36,311 nucleotides of DNA from CAYRFF01 sp964436125 (GCA_964436125.1 CAYTBT010000030.1:1-36311); one strand, 5' to 3'; counted from the first letter of the stretch, positions 27,007 through 34,969 are shown. Notes: generated by a model not told the origin, from the letters alone. Translations and numbers: made by a program.

Positions 27007-27771
27007 ATGGTAGAAAGGCCACAGAAAGACAGGCTTAGTGCAATTATACTGGCAGTTATCTTGGGAGCGATCGGCGTTCATCGCTTTTATCTGCGTCAGC
27101 CGGGACTGGGCATATTGTATATATTACTTCTATTTGTAGGGCTGTCGCCGATGTTGGGGATTATTGATGCCATAGCAATGGCCGTGCGGGGAGAAGATGA
27201 TTTTAATCGACGTTACAATCCGGAATATTACTATGGAAGGAGAAGTATTGCCGAGCACCATTTTAAGGAATATGCACAGCGCAGAACGAGACGTCGCCGG
27301 AAAAAGAAGCAGAATATTTCCGATACACGATCATTGGAAAGGCTGAAACAGAAAGGGAAACGTGAATTTAAGCAATACGATCTGGAGGAAGCCATTGAGA
27401 CATTTGAGAAAGGGCTCCGGCTCGACAATAAGGATATCCCACTGCACTTCAATCTTGCCTGTAGCTATTCCCTGGCTGAAAATAAGGAGCAAGCTTATGC
27501 ACATCTGAGCAAGGCGGTTGAGCTTGGATTTGATAATTACGATAAGATTATGTCACACGATGCCCTTGCATTTCTCAGGATACAAGACGATTGGGATGAA
27601 TTCCGGAAAAACGGCTTTACCCTTTATCGGAAGAATCTAGAGACTTCTCAAGGCCCCAATCTCCTCGATCAACTCAGCCGCTTAAACAATCTCCGTGAAG
27701 CCGGTCACTTGAGCCTTGAAGAATTCAGGCAGAAGAAAAAAGCAATTCTGAGTAAAAGTGCTGAGGAATGA
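27007..27771 (+). CDS. TM2 domain protein with TPR region and SHOCT-like tail
   Basis: 254 residues. An N-terminal TM2 domain (about 5-60: LSAIILAVILGAIGVHRFYL, then two hydrophobic hairpins), a strongly basic linker (RRTRRRRKKK), TPR-like helices (about 110-200: EEAIETFEKGLRLD, HFNLACSYSLAENKEQAY), and a C-terminal SHOCT-like helix pair (LDQLSRLNNLREAGHLSLEEF). No known enzymatic role; TM2 proteins are membrane hairpins of unknown function. Co-transcribed with the GAF-SpoIIE phosphatase. Confidence 0.8.
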   Translation: MVERPQKDRLSAIILAVILGAIGVHRFYLRQPGLGILYILLLFVGLSPMLGIIDAIAMAVRGEDDFNRRYNPEYYYGRRSIAEHHFKEYAQRRTRRRRKKKQNISDTRSLERLKQKGKREFKQYDLEEAIETFEKGLRLDNKDIPLHFNLACSYSLAENKEQAYAHLSKAVELGFDNYDKIMSHDALAFLRIQDDWDEFRKNGFTLYRKNLETSQGPNLLDQLSRLNNLREAGHLSLEEFRQKKKAILSKSAEE

Positions 27772-27913
27772 ATTCAGCCATCCTTGTTTTAAATATCAGC
27801 TTACGCAAATGTCAGTTAGCATCACCATAAGGCATTCTTCTCAAAGGTGGAATATACTACAAGGCTAAGCGCTCGATAATAGGCTCTTTGCCTGCCTTTT
27901 AGGTGCCTAGCTG

Positions 27914-28687
27914 TTAAACCTTCGTGCTTTGCTTTTCAGCCGATAAGTGCAAATTCTCTTTTTCCCACTTTTTTATAAGAATTATCCAGATGACAAGGGA
28001 GATACCGAGGATAATGAACTTTTGACTTCCATTAATTCCGTCTCTGATCAAGGTGTTAAACATCATTATCTGGACGATTAAGTGAAAACAGGCACTTGCA
28101 AGCACGGACTTAGTGGATTCTGCCACTTGACCGATTCCCCAGCTTCCAAATATCATCATGGCGAGAAAAAACAAGTTCTGAAGTAAAGTAGCACCCGACA
28201 GAAAAGGCAAATGCCAGAAATACCAGATGAAACCTATCAGCACATAGCGTGAAAGAGGCTTGATATTTTTTAACTCTTCTTGCAAATATCCACGCCAGCC
28301 ATATTCTTCCATAATGCAATAGAGCATAGTCCCGAAAACGGCAAGGAAACCATAAAAATGCTCGTTCATTCCGTAATCATTTTTTACTCCGATGATAGGC
28401 AATAGAAGAATCGGAATAGCAGCGATCCATAAGCTTTTGGATTCAGAAGTACCGAAAAATGAGATCTCGACTTTCCGTTCTTTCTTCAGTAAAGAAATGG
28501 CTATTAAGGCCGCTATAAAAACACCGCTACCTTCAAGGATTATTTAAATGAAAAGGCTCAGCCATGTCGGTAATACAGAGAAGAATTCCGGTGTTCCAAA
28601 TACATCAAACCTGAATATATTTGACACGGGGACCGCAATGAGTAAAAATATGATTATCCGTTTTATACTGATGCCCTTTTCTTTCAT
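27914..28687 (-). pseudogene. CPBP family membrane protease, broken by an in-frame stop
   Basis: The frame runs from ATG at 28687 to the stop at 27914, interrupted by TAA at 28544-28546. The segments before and after are in the same frame and both are membrane-type sequence, so this is a nonsense change, not a frameshift. The downstream part keeps the CPBP (Abi-like) motifs: EEYGWRGY, FWHLPF and ACFHLIVQ. The intact family comprises intramembrane metalloproteases with glutamate and histidine metal ligands. The downstream open part could start at a TTG but would lack the first helices. It borders the cassette array. Confidence 0.7.
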
Positions 28688-28858
28688 AGACTCCACTTCT
28701 CGACAAGTCTTATAGTATTTCTGAGGCAAAAGTAGTTTTTGTTGAACTGAAAAGAATTGACTTTGGGTAAGAAATGGGGATTATATTGGCGGTATTTAAT
28801 CCGCATTCTCACTCAGAGGTACATATTGATAATTCCATAGGTTCACCTTGTAGGTTCC

Positions 28859-28922
28859 GTCCAACAGGGCGTTTCATTGTTCGCCCTGCGGGCGCAACGA
28901 AACGCTAGTTGTTGTTGGCAGC
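28859..28922 (-). repeat. attC-like site 1 (end of the cassette array)
   Basis: Read on the minus strand: R''-like GCTGCCAAC (28922-28914), an imperfect hairpin (arms about 28890-28913 and 28867-28886 sharing GCGTTTC and GCCC), and GTTGGAC (28865-28859), which fits the classical R' consensus GTTRRRY. Length 64 bp, normal for attC. No matching GTCCAAC end was found beyond the CPBP gene, so this is taken as the boundary between array and chromosome. Confidence 0.65.
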
Positions 28923-28927
28923 AGTTT

Positions 28928-29572
28928 TTAATCCAATTTGTAATTTCCATTCGCCCATTTTATTGTCGGCTCAATCCATTCCTTTAAGGGCTTGAATATA
29001 AATCCGTGTCCCATTCCTGTGTTTAATTCGATTTCTTTAAAATGTTCGATTGTGCAGGTAGAGTTTTCTACTCTTCCAACGGCCGAAACACCAAAAGGGT
29101 CTGTTTTTTCATAAATTGTCAAAATGTTCCCACAATAGTTTATTTCGGGGATGTTCTCTAAATCGCTATTTCTAAAACTTGCGATGAAAACATAATTCAA
29201 TTTTGGATTACTGGCCAAAGTTGAAACGTATTGTGCGATATATCCGCCTTTTGAAGTTCCGACTATTGTTATTTTTTCAGGTTCGGTTCCGTTTGATATT
29301 AAGCTGTCAATTTGATTTATGATTTTGAGGGCATATTCACGAGCGTTTACATTTCCGCTTCTTTTTTCGCTAATGACTTTTAGTCCGCTCTTTTCAAATT
29401 CCGCTAAAATTTCTTTGTATTCTGTCTGTCCATATTCTGGATGTGATTCATTCAATTCGTGAGTTTCTAAAAATCGGTTGTGTAGAAAGAAAATAATTCG
29501 GTCATCTTTATTATCTCCACACGCAAAAAGTGTCGAGCAAAAAAAAATTCCGATTAAAATACTTATTTTCAT
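28928..29572 (-). CDS. Lipoprotein alpha/beta-hydrolase-like protein (cassette A)
   Basis: 214 residues. Signal peptide with lipobox LFAC (Cys18) followed by GDNKDD, acidic residues as in surface-export signals. Hydrolase features: an early FFLHNRF strand/loop, nucleophile elbow GTSKGG, and a late His in GMGHGF. No clear acid residue was assigned; ASFRN and YEKTDP are candidates for the region. It is the only gene in its cassette and base composition is A+T-richer than the chromosomal part. Substrate unknown. Confidence 0.65.
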   Translation of the reverse strand: MKISILIGIFFCSTLFACGDNKDDRIIFFLHNRFLETHELNESHPEYGQTEYKEILAEFEKSGLKVISEKRSGNVNAREYALKIINQIDSLISNGTEPEKITIVGTSKGGYIAQYVSTLASNPKLNYVFIASFRNSDLENIPEINYCGNILTIYEKTDPFGVSAVGRVENSTCTIEHFKEIELNTGMGHGFIFKPLKEWIEPTIKWANGNYKLD

Positions 29573-29597
29573 TTATGTCGAGCGGTTTGTTCAAATT

Positions 29598-29898
29598 GCT
29601 GCCAACGTCCGGTGGCTTTACGCTGTTTCCTCCGTTGTACCAAAGGTACAAAAAGGAGGGAATAGCGTAAAACCGCCTGATGTGTGAAGTCCGCTCCGCG
29701 GACGATCACGTCTGGTGGTGCAGCCAGCGGAACGATGCAGTGCAATCCGCGGAGCGGATTGCACTGCATCGGTTTCGGCTATAGCTAGTGTGGGTTTTTA
29801 GAACCGAGTCTTAGTCAACCATTACGTATGTTTATTTTAATTGCAAAATACTCATTTTAACGTGTAGCCCACATTGGCTATAGCCTAGTGTTATATGC
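29598..29898 (-). repeat. attC-like site 2 with inserted 167-bp element
   Basis: Minus strand: R'' GCATATAAC (29898-29890), stem arms 29868-29885 and 29776-29794 (GGCTATAGC and CCCACA), then the 167-bp element, then G/TTGGCAGC (29606-29598), the start of cassette A. Without the insert the site would be about 134 bp. Confidence 0.62.
29609..29775. repeat. 167-bp multi-hairpin repeat, copy 1
   Basis: Identical, as read, to 34661-34827. It contains three palindromes: a long one with arms GGTGGCTTTACGC / GCGTAAAACCGCC and GGTAC around its centre, GTCCGC TCC GCGGAC, and a perfect 17-bp-arm hairpin GATGCAGTGCAATCCGC. It starts right after the AACGT of the cassette junction. A frame runs through it on the minus strand but is explained by the repeat. 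Confidence 0.85.
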
Positions 29899-29905
29899 GG
29901 TTTTT

Positions 29906-30823
29906 TTATTCTATTCTATCATCAATGTTCACTTTCTTCCAACTTTCTTCCACTAATTCAAATGTCAAACCATTGAAAATAAATTTGCATTGGCAATTTA
30001 CAGAATATTTATTATCGGCATATTTATCATAGTTGAATTTATGTTCTTCAATATCTCCACTGCAATGACAATAAGGAGTTAGGTCATCAATATGATAATC
30101 AACAACTATTGTCTTTGTATCGTGGTTATACGTAACCCCATCATTCCAATCTCTATTAGTTTTTGAATACATAAATTCTTCCTTGAATTTATTGTCATTG
30201 AAACTGATTAACCGAACAAACGATTGGAAACAATACGAACAACCCCTTACATAACCTGTCAAAACATATTTTGTACCTTCATCAGTTTTTAATGTATATA
30301 TTTCTCCATATCCATCCGATGAAAAGAACGAATTAAATTCTGACAATTGAGTTGAATCTTTGGGATTAAAGTCTGTATAATGTGTTATAGAAATTTGAGA
30401 GCGGTAAGTTCCGCCTGCTTTTTCATCAAAAGAAAAGTTAAAGAGCTTATTGTCGTCTGAAACAGCTATGTTTAGTTCGCTTGAATTTATCAATTGTCTA
30501 ATGTTAACTTTCTGAAATTCTGGGTGGCTTGTTAATTGGTTTATTCGTTCAATAATTTTCTCTTGAAAATAGAAAATCATATGATAGCTTTGAATTGAAT
30601 CCTTATTTTGGGATAATGTTGCGTCATAGTCTGCATCAATAAGTAATTCTATAGTTTCCTTTTTTGAAAGTTTAAATTCTGAAATTGGGTAATATCCAAA
30701 CGGTGTCAGTTTAGAATATTGAGTTAAATAATGGTTTGTTTCTTCAATTAATTTCTTAAAGTCAGATTTTGTCTGTCCAAACATTATAAATGGTAGAAAA
30801 ATTAATGTAATAAATATTTTCAT
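29906..30823 (-). CDS. Cys-rich secreted protein of unknown function (cassette B)
   Basis: 305 residues from ATG at 30823 (a longer frame to 30865 would begin inside the attC-like junction). Signal peptide of about 17 residues ending MFG before Gln. The mature protein is hydrophilic, with paired cysteines GCSYC, PYCHC and NCQC in the C-terminal half, which may form disulfides or bind a metal. Not recognised. Sole gene of cassette B, A+T-rich. Confidence 0.65.
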   Translation of the reverse strand: MKIFITLIFLPFIMFGQTKSDFKKLIEETNHYLTQYSKLTPFGYYPISEFKLSKKETIELLIDADYDATLSQNKDSIQSYHMIFYFQEKIIERINQLTSHPEFQKVNIRQLINSSELNIAVSDDNKLFNFSFDEKAGGTYRSQISITHYTDFNPKDSTQLSEFNSFFSSDGYGEIYTLKTDEGTKYVLTGYVRGCSYCFQSFVRLISFNDNKFKEEFMYSKTNRDWNDGVTYNHDTKTIVVDYHIDDLTPYCHCSGDIEEHKFNYDKYADNKYSVNCQCKFIFNGLTFELVEESWKKVNIDDRIE

Positions 30824-30850
30824 TCTGTAAGTCTTGATCTTTTTAAAATC

Positions 30851-30956
30851 GCATATAACGCTCAAGCATATCAGGAGTGCCGTCGGTTAAATGGTTTTAT
30901 CGTTTTACCTCCATTTTTAAATCCGACGGTATTCCTTATTATGCGGTGTTATCATC
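30851..30956 (-). repeat. attC-like site 3
   Basis: Minus strand: R'' GATGATAAC (30956-30948), stem arms with CCGACGG at 30923-30929 pairing CCGTCGG near 30880-30886 and GGAATA/TATCAGGA flanks, then GTTATATGC (30859-30851), the start of cassette B. Size 106 bp. It lacks the 167-bp element of sites 2 and 4. Confidence 0.65.
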
Positions 30957-31128
30957 TGTTATCATTTCCACGCTGAGGCAGGCATACAATCGCAAGTGAC
31001 ATTACAACAAGCCCAATATCCTTGTGCACATGTTTATCTGTGCCGTGCTTATCTACGAGTCTTTGAAAAGTTGGTCGGTTTAATATGCTTAATACTTGCG
31101 ATAAAAGTATATATTTCGTCCGTGACAT
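30952..31128 (-). pseudogene. Truncated IS4-type (DUF4372-like) transposase N-terminus
   Basis: 58 codons from ATG at 31128 to TGA at 30952. The start, MSRTKYILLSQVLS, then FQRLVDKHGTDKH, resembles the N-terminal domain of IS4-family transposases of Bacteroidota. After about residue 36 the likeness is better in another frame, suggesting a frameshift. The rest of the gene is missing and the fragment stops exactly at the attC-like R'' box. It is a remnant at the tail of cassette C. Confidence 0.42.
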
Positions 31129-31174
31129 GGTTTGTTTGTTTTGTTTGCCCTAATATAGGGAAAATCATGTCACG
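31121..31174. repeat. Hairpin near the transposase remnant
   Basis: CGTGACATG (31121-31129) and CATGTCACG (31166-31174) are perfect inverted repeats enclosing an inner CCCTAATATAGGG palindrome, with a T-run on the plus side. It may be the end of the decayed IS or a terminator for the SDP-like operon upstream on the minus strand. Confidence 0.5.
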
Positions 31175-31273
31175 TTTTTTTATTTGTTTGGATAGGTGTG
31201 ATTTTTACAAATTAATATATAGTATACAATTCATCAAATATAATATTAATGAATATTATCAATTATGAAATCA

Positions 31274-31702
31274 CTATATAAGTTTTTTATAATATTTTTC
31301 AATATTCCTATTAGTTATAAGTTTATTCTTAATAGAATAGTTAATATCACATTTATTTTTAGTTCCAAATATTTGTCTAATATTTGCAAAGAAATCATAA
31401 CAAATAATGACAATAATATTGGGGATAAAGTCAATAAATTTCATCATGAAGGACGTAGGATAAATACTTCTTAAAATATATTTAATAGCATCTCCACCAT
31501 AGTAGATAGTCCCTTGATAAAAGACAACTATTTTATTCTTATTGGAAATATTAGTTTTTAAGGATTTATTAATAGTATTAATTTCATCAAATGAAGAATA
31601 TATAAAATAGTCGCATTTATTGTCTACCCACTCAATAAACTTATTACAAACTAAGCATTGAGAGTCAAAAATTATAAGTCTTAAAGTCATTATTAATTGC
31701 AT
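31274..31702 (-). CDS. DCC-family thiol-disulfide oxidoreductase (DUF393)
   Basis: 142 residues. The signature is FDSQCLVCNKFIEW (Cys16-x-x-Cys19), equivalent to the D-x-x-C-x-x-C start of DCC1/DUF393 proteins, then a thioredoxin-like core with GDAIKYIL. Start may instead be Met5 (31690). It is the last gene of the SDP-like operon in cassette C. DCC proteins are often next to or fused with HTTM proteins, the fold of SdpB. It may handle thiols during maturation of the SdpC peptide. Function here is inferred. Confidence 0.72.
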   Translation of the reverse strand: MQLIMTLRLIIFDSQCLVCNKFIEWVDNKCDYFIYSSFDEINTINKSLKTNISNKNKIVVFYQGTIYYGGDAIKYILRSIYPTSFMMKFIDFIPNIIVIICYDFFANIRQIFGTKNKCDINYSIKNKLITNRNIEKYYKKLI

Positions 31703-31716
31703 ATATTATTATATAT

Positions 31717-32154
31717 TTATTTTGATAATGTAAATATAGATTTAGCTAAAAGAGGGAAAAAAAGTAGAGAAAATAAAACGATGAATACGAAAATAAAGTC
31801 AATATTGCTATCATAGTAGGTTAACATCAATAAGAAATACCCCAAGAAAATCATAAAATATTGAGAATATTCGGTCATTCTAACTACTAAATTTATATTT
31901 TTTGGTGTTTTATTGGGTATATCTATATATTTGTGGTTTCTAATTGGAATTTCAAGAAGTGCAATCATTAGAATAATAAATAAAATTTCAAAAAAGATAA
32001 ACTTTTTAGGCATCATGTTATCACAATTCAAAGTAAAGGTGAAATGCTGACAAATCAGATCGGGAGTAGAATCCCATAATATCAATATTGCCATTAATAG
32101 ATAAATAATTGATGTAAATAAATAAATGTATTTGAAATTACTTCTTCCAGTCAT
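31717..32154 (-). CDS. SdpI/DUF1648-like membrane protein, candidate immunity
   Basis: 145 residues with four transmembrane helices. The loop after helix 1 (DLICQHFTF, then a turn and KFIFFEILF) and the loop after helix 2 (IPNKTPKNINLVVRMTEYSQYF) match the pattern of DUF1648 proteins, the N-terminal domain of SdpI, which protects Bacillus subtilis against SDP. It overlaps the SdpB gene by 17 bases. Position in the operon fits an immunity gene. The likeness is by pattern; it lacks the second SdpI domain. Confidence 0.55.
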   Translation of the reverse strand: MTGRSNFKYIYLFTSIIYLLMAILILWDSTPDLICQHFTFTLNCDNMMPKKFIFFEILFIILMIALLEIPIRNHKYIDIPNKTPKNINLVVRMTEYSQYFMIFLGYFLLMLTYYDSNIDFIFVFIVLFSLLFFPLLAKSIFTLSK

Positions 32155-33001
32155 ATATTGTAAATTTTGAATATGGTAAAAGATATAATATTAAACCGCC
32201 TAACATACTAAAGAAAAATGAAGCAATACCCAATAGGAAAATTATCATTAGATGAAAGATAATCCCAATAATAAAAATATATTTTTTAAATTTTATATTC
32301 ATAAAAATTGCACCCGACAGAAGAAGTTCAACTATCATCACTCCATATGTTAAGATTGTAGTTATAAAAGGACTTAAGTATAAGTGATTAAGGAAATGTA
32401 AATATCTTGGTATCCCAAATAAAGAGTGATTAAACCAATAATAAAGGGCTGTTCCATTACTCCATTCAATTACATTAAATTTTGCAATTGCAGCCTGAAA
32501 ATAGATAACAGACATTTGAATACTAATAAGAACTAAGAATATGTTTGATATAAAAAATCTGAATTCAGAAACCTTATTATTACTTTTAATCCATGCATTC
32601 TTTCTTGTGTCTAGAAGACAAATAGGTAACAATAGAATGGTTAAGTTCATATGAACTTGATCTCCTCCATCAATGCAGACGGAAGAAAAGAAATAACTTA
32701 AAGAAACCCATAAATGAAGTACACCACTAATTTGAGGGAATAAGCCTGAGGCTACAAAAATAAATATAATTATAACTACTGATCTACATATAACTTGATT
32801 ATAATTTAATAATCTAAAAAAATTAATTCTAGCTATTAAGTCACTATTATTAACATATGGATTTATATATAAACCATTTAGGTTTTTAATAAATAATATA
32901 TCAAATTTATTAAATAATAATGTTAGTATCAAACCAAAAAGTAGAAATGTTCTTGCAAATTGATAAAAATTATATTTGTATATATTATGAAATAAATTCA
33001 T
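32138..33001 (-). CDS. sdpB: SdpB-like membrane protein (HTTM family)
   Basis: 287 residues with about six to eight membrane helices. Family signs: an early Asn-Tyr-rich cytosolic loop, HLWVSLSYFF, CIDGGDQV, a helix pair ending with YFQAAIAKF, WSNGTALYYWF, and a final LLPYSKF. These fit SdpB/HTTM proteins, which with SdpA are required to turn pro-SdpC into active SDP peptide. Starts 1 base after the SdpA stop and overlaps the candidate immunity gene, so translation is coupled. Assignment is by family pattern plus neighbours. Confidence 0.72.
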   Translation of the reverse strand: MNLFHNIYKYNFYQFARTFLLFGLILTLLFNKFDILFIKNLNGLYINPYVNNSDLIARINFFRLLNYNQVICRSVVIIIFIFVASGLFPQISGVLHLWVSLSYFFSSVCIDGGDQVHMNLTILLLPICLLDTRKNAWIKSNNKVSEFRFFISNIFLVLISIQMSVIYFQAAIAKFNVIEWSNGTALYYWFNHSLFGIPRYLHFLNHLYLSPFITTILTYGVMIVELLLSGAIFMNIKFKKYIFIIGIIFHLMIIFLLGIASFFFSMLGGLILYLLPYSKFTIYDWKK

Positions 33002-33002
33002 T

Positions 33003-33542
33003 TTATTTAACTTTAACCTTTATTATTTTTGCTGGCATGGAAAGTTTATCTAATTGTTTTAACCATGCCCATGGTACGATCTCTTGAATAACGATAACGA
33101 GCTCTTTTCCTTTAATTAAAGATCCTGCAAATTGATGATTTATAATATATGTAGTATCGGGTAGTTTTCCAAACTTCTTAATTTGGTAATTCCAAGTTGT
33201 ATTAGAAAACCAAGTATTTGGAATATCATAAAATAAGCTTCTCAATTCGATCATTTTAAATGTCTGATCCCTTCTTAAACCAAAACAATTAGATGGTTCA
33301 GAATGACGGGTCACAAATAATTGCAGTTCATTATTTTTGAGCTCATATATTATAACTTGTGCTTCTCTTGGAGATCGAGTGAAAAATGCCCACCCCTGTG
33401 GGAATAATTTAAAATATTTATCGTATTCACTCCATCGAATTGATAATGGATTCCTTTCTATATTAAAAATAATAACTATATAAAGAATAAATGAAACGAT
33501 TAATATAAAACACACTTTTAAAAGAATGATTATAAATTTCAT
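33003..33542 (-). CDS. sdpA: SdpA family antimicrobial peptide system protein
   Basis: 179 residues: one N-terminal transmembrane helix (about 3-27), then a soluble domain with the diagnostic PQGWAFFTRSPRE (residues 48-60) and CFGLRRDQTFKMIELRS. In the B. subtilis SDP system SdpA is needed with SdpB for toxin maturation. It sits between the SdpC-like and SdpB-like genes of cassette C, 1 base from the latter. This is the best-supported call of the operon. Confidence 0.85.
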   Translation of the reverse strand: MKFIIILLKVCFILIVSFILYIVIIFNIERNPLSIRWSEYDKYFKLFPQGWAFFTRSPREAQVIIYELKNNELQLFVTRHSEPSNCFGLRRDQTFKMIELRSLFYDIPNTWFSNTTWNYQIKKFGKLPDTTYIINHQFAGSLIKGKELVIVIQEIVPWAWLKQLDKLSMPAKIIKVKVK

Positions 33543-33631
33543 TGTGAATATACTATTTGTAAAAATTACAAATAGGTAGCCTATTAGACCCCATTGACCT
33601 CATAAACTACCTATTTGGAAATCTATTAAAA

Positions 33632-34465
33632 TCAATTTATTAATTCTGCTATAAGGGTTTCCATCCATAACTTATCTCCATAATTAGAAGTAGGTTTCCA
33701 TGAACCACCACCACCAGCAAAACCACCACTACCTGGATTGCTAGTATCATCACTAGGTTTATCAAGATTCGGGCCCCAAAATTTTACACCTAAGTAAACA
33801 GCCACTGCCGCAGCAACTCCAATATTTGCAGTGATTGCAACAGTATTATGAATAACAAAAGCAAAATACGTTCCACAAATGACAAGACCCCATATTGCTT
33901 GTATATCATCCTCATTCGTTAACATATTATTACTTAACAAATATGCATATTGGTCTCCAATTTCCATTGCTTTATCATAATAAAGACTATCGCTGCTATC
34001 TCCAGCAAGACTGTCCACATCTTCAACTAAATTATTAATGTACTCTTTTGTCCCATCATGTATTAAATTAACATTTTCATAAACAATCTGGGCTCCTTCC
34101 CCTATTGCTGTTTGGATCTGGATTGGATCATTTGACAATATAGAATTTTTAAAATCAATAAAAAAAGTCGAGTCAGTATCATCAATAGCATTAAGTAAAT
34201 CTTGAATTTTAGAATTAAGGAATGTCTTATCTTGCAAAGATAATTGCTCATATCGATTATTGATTTCTTCATACAATTCAATAGTCTTTCCAAATTCATT
34301 TATTCCAAAGAAAATACCCACAAAATAATCCTTTCCAGTAAAATTATTGTTTGATCTAAACTCAACACTCCTATGTCCATCCAATATTATCTTATCATCA
34401 TTTTTTGTACAACTCATCAATCCAATAAACCCTAATGCTAGTACAATCAAAATTAATTTTTTCAT
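33632..34465 (-). CDS. sdpC: SdpC-like antimicrobial peptide precursor, lipoprotein form
   Basis: 277 residues. Lipobox LMSC (Cys19), then acidic residues (NDD). A helical pro-domain (about 45-185) precedes a hydrophobic segment (about 189-231, LVICGTYFAFVIHNTVA, then an Ala/Val-rich run), then a Gly-rich tail. In B. subtilis the SDP toxin is cut from the hydrophobic middle of SdpC. Here the segment has one Cys (Cys197) where SDP has a disulfide pair. First gene of the operon in cassette C, 89 bases before sdpA. The SdpC call is supported mainly by SdpA and SdpB beside it. Confidence 0.68.
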   Translation of the reverse strand: MKKLILIVLALGFIGLMSCTKNDDKIILDGHRSVEFRSNNNFTGKDYFVGIFFGINEFGKTIELYEEINNRYEQLSLQDKTFLNSKIQDLLNAIDDTDSTFFIDFKNSILSNDPIQIQTAIGEGAQIVYENVNLIHDGTKEYINNLVEDVDSLAGDSSDSLYYDKAMEIGDQYAYLLSNNMLTNEDDIQAIWGLVICGTYFAFVIHNTVAITANIGVAAAVAVYLGVKFWGPNLDKPSDDTSNPGSGGFAGGGGSWKPTSNYGDKLWMETLIAELIN

Positions 34466-34648
34466 CGTAAAAATTATTTTAAAGTAAAACGTCCTCCCAT
34501 ATTATTTCAGGAGCATGAAAGCACTTAAATTCAACTTAAGAAATTCTATCTCAAGTCATCTCCCGTCATCATCCTTAAGAACTGATTTCTTGCCTCTATT
34601 TATTGCTGCATCACACGAATACAACCCTTCCAAAATCGCATCTTTATT

Positions 34649-34950
34649 GATGATAACGTTCCGGTGGCTTTACGCTGTTTCCTCCGTTGTACCAAAGGTA
34701 CAAAAAGGAGGGAATAGCGTAAAACCGCCTGATGTGTGAAGTCCGCTCCGCGGACGATCACGTCTGGTGGTGCAGCCAGCGGAACGATGCAGTGCAATCC
34801 GCGGAGCGGATTGCACTGCATCGGTTTGCGGCTTGGCGTAGTGGCGGATTTTTAGCACAAAAGTTCAATCGAAGCACTGCACTTGAACCTACCACAAAAC
34901 TGTCATACGAAGCACCGAACCCGCCATTACGCCAAACCGCTGTTATGGGC
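34649..34950 (-). repeat. attC-like site 4 with inserted 167-bp element
   Basis: Minus strand: R'' GCCCATAAC (34950-34942), stem arms 34921-34940 and 34828-34847 (18 of 20 bases pair), the 167-bp element, then GTTATCATC (34657-34649), the start of cassette C. Same architecture as site 2. Confidence 0.68.
34661..34827. repeat. 167-bp multi-hairpin repeat, copy 2
   Basis: Identical as read to 29609-29775. It follows AACGTT of the cassette junction and ends GCATCGGTTT where the stem arm of the attC-like site begins. The two copies have unrelated flanks beyond the junction. Confidence 0.85.
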
Positions 34951-34969
34951 TGGGCTTTTTCGTCTTTTG

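Noticed and set aside
18241..27815. Short shared motif GCTTmCGCAAATG at about 18240 and 27801
   Set aside because: Only 13 bases with one mismatch and two occurrences; could be chance.
27914..28729. Frameshift in the CPBP gene
   Set aside because: The distance between the two parts is a multiple of three, and the sequence between is open after the TAA, so it is a nonsense codon, not a frameshift.
30996..31268. Plus-strand ORF of 90 codons
   Set aside because: Antisense to the transposase-like frame, with no recognisable features.
34600..34858. Minus-strand ORFs of 62 and 73 codons through the 167-bp repeat (also at 29569-29769)
   Set aside because: The shared peptide exists only because the DNA repeat is identical; the frames run into unrelated flanks and the DNA is dominated by palindromes.
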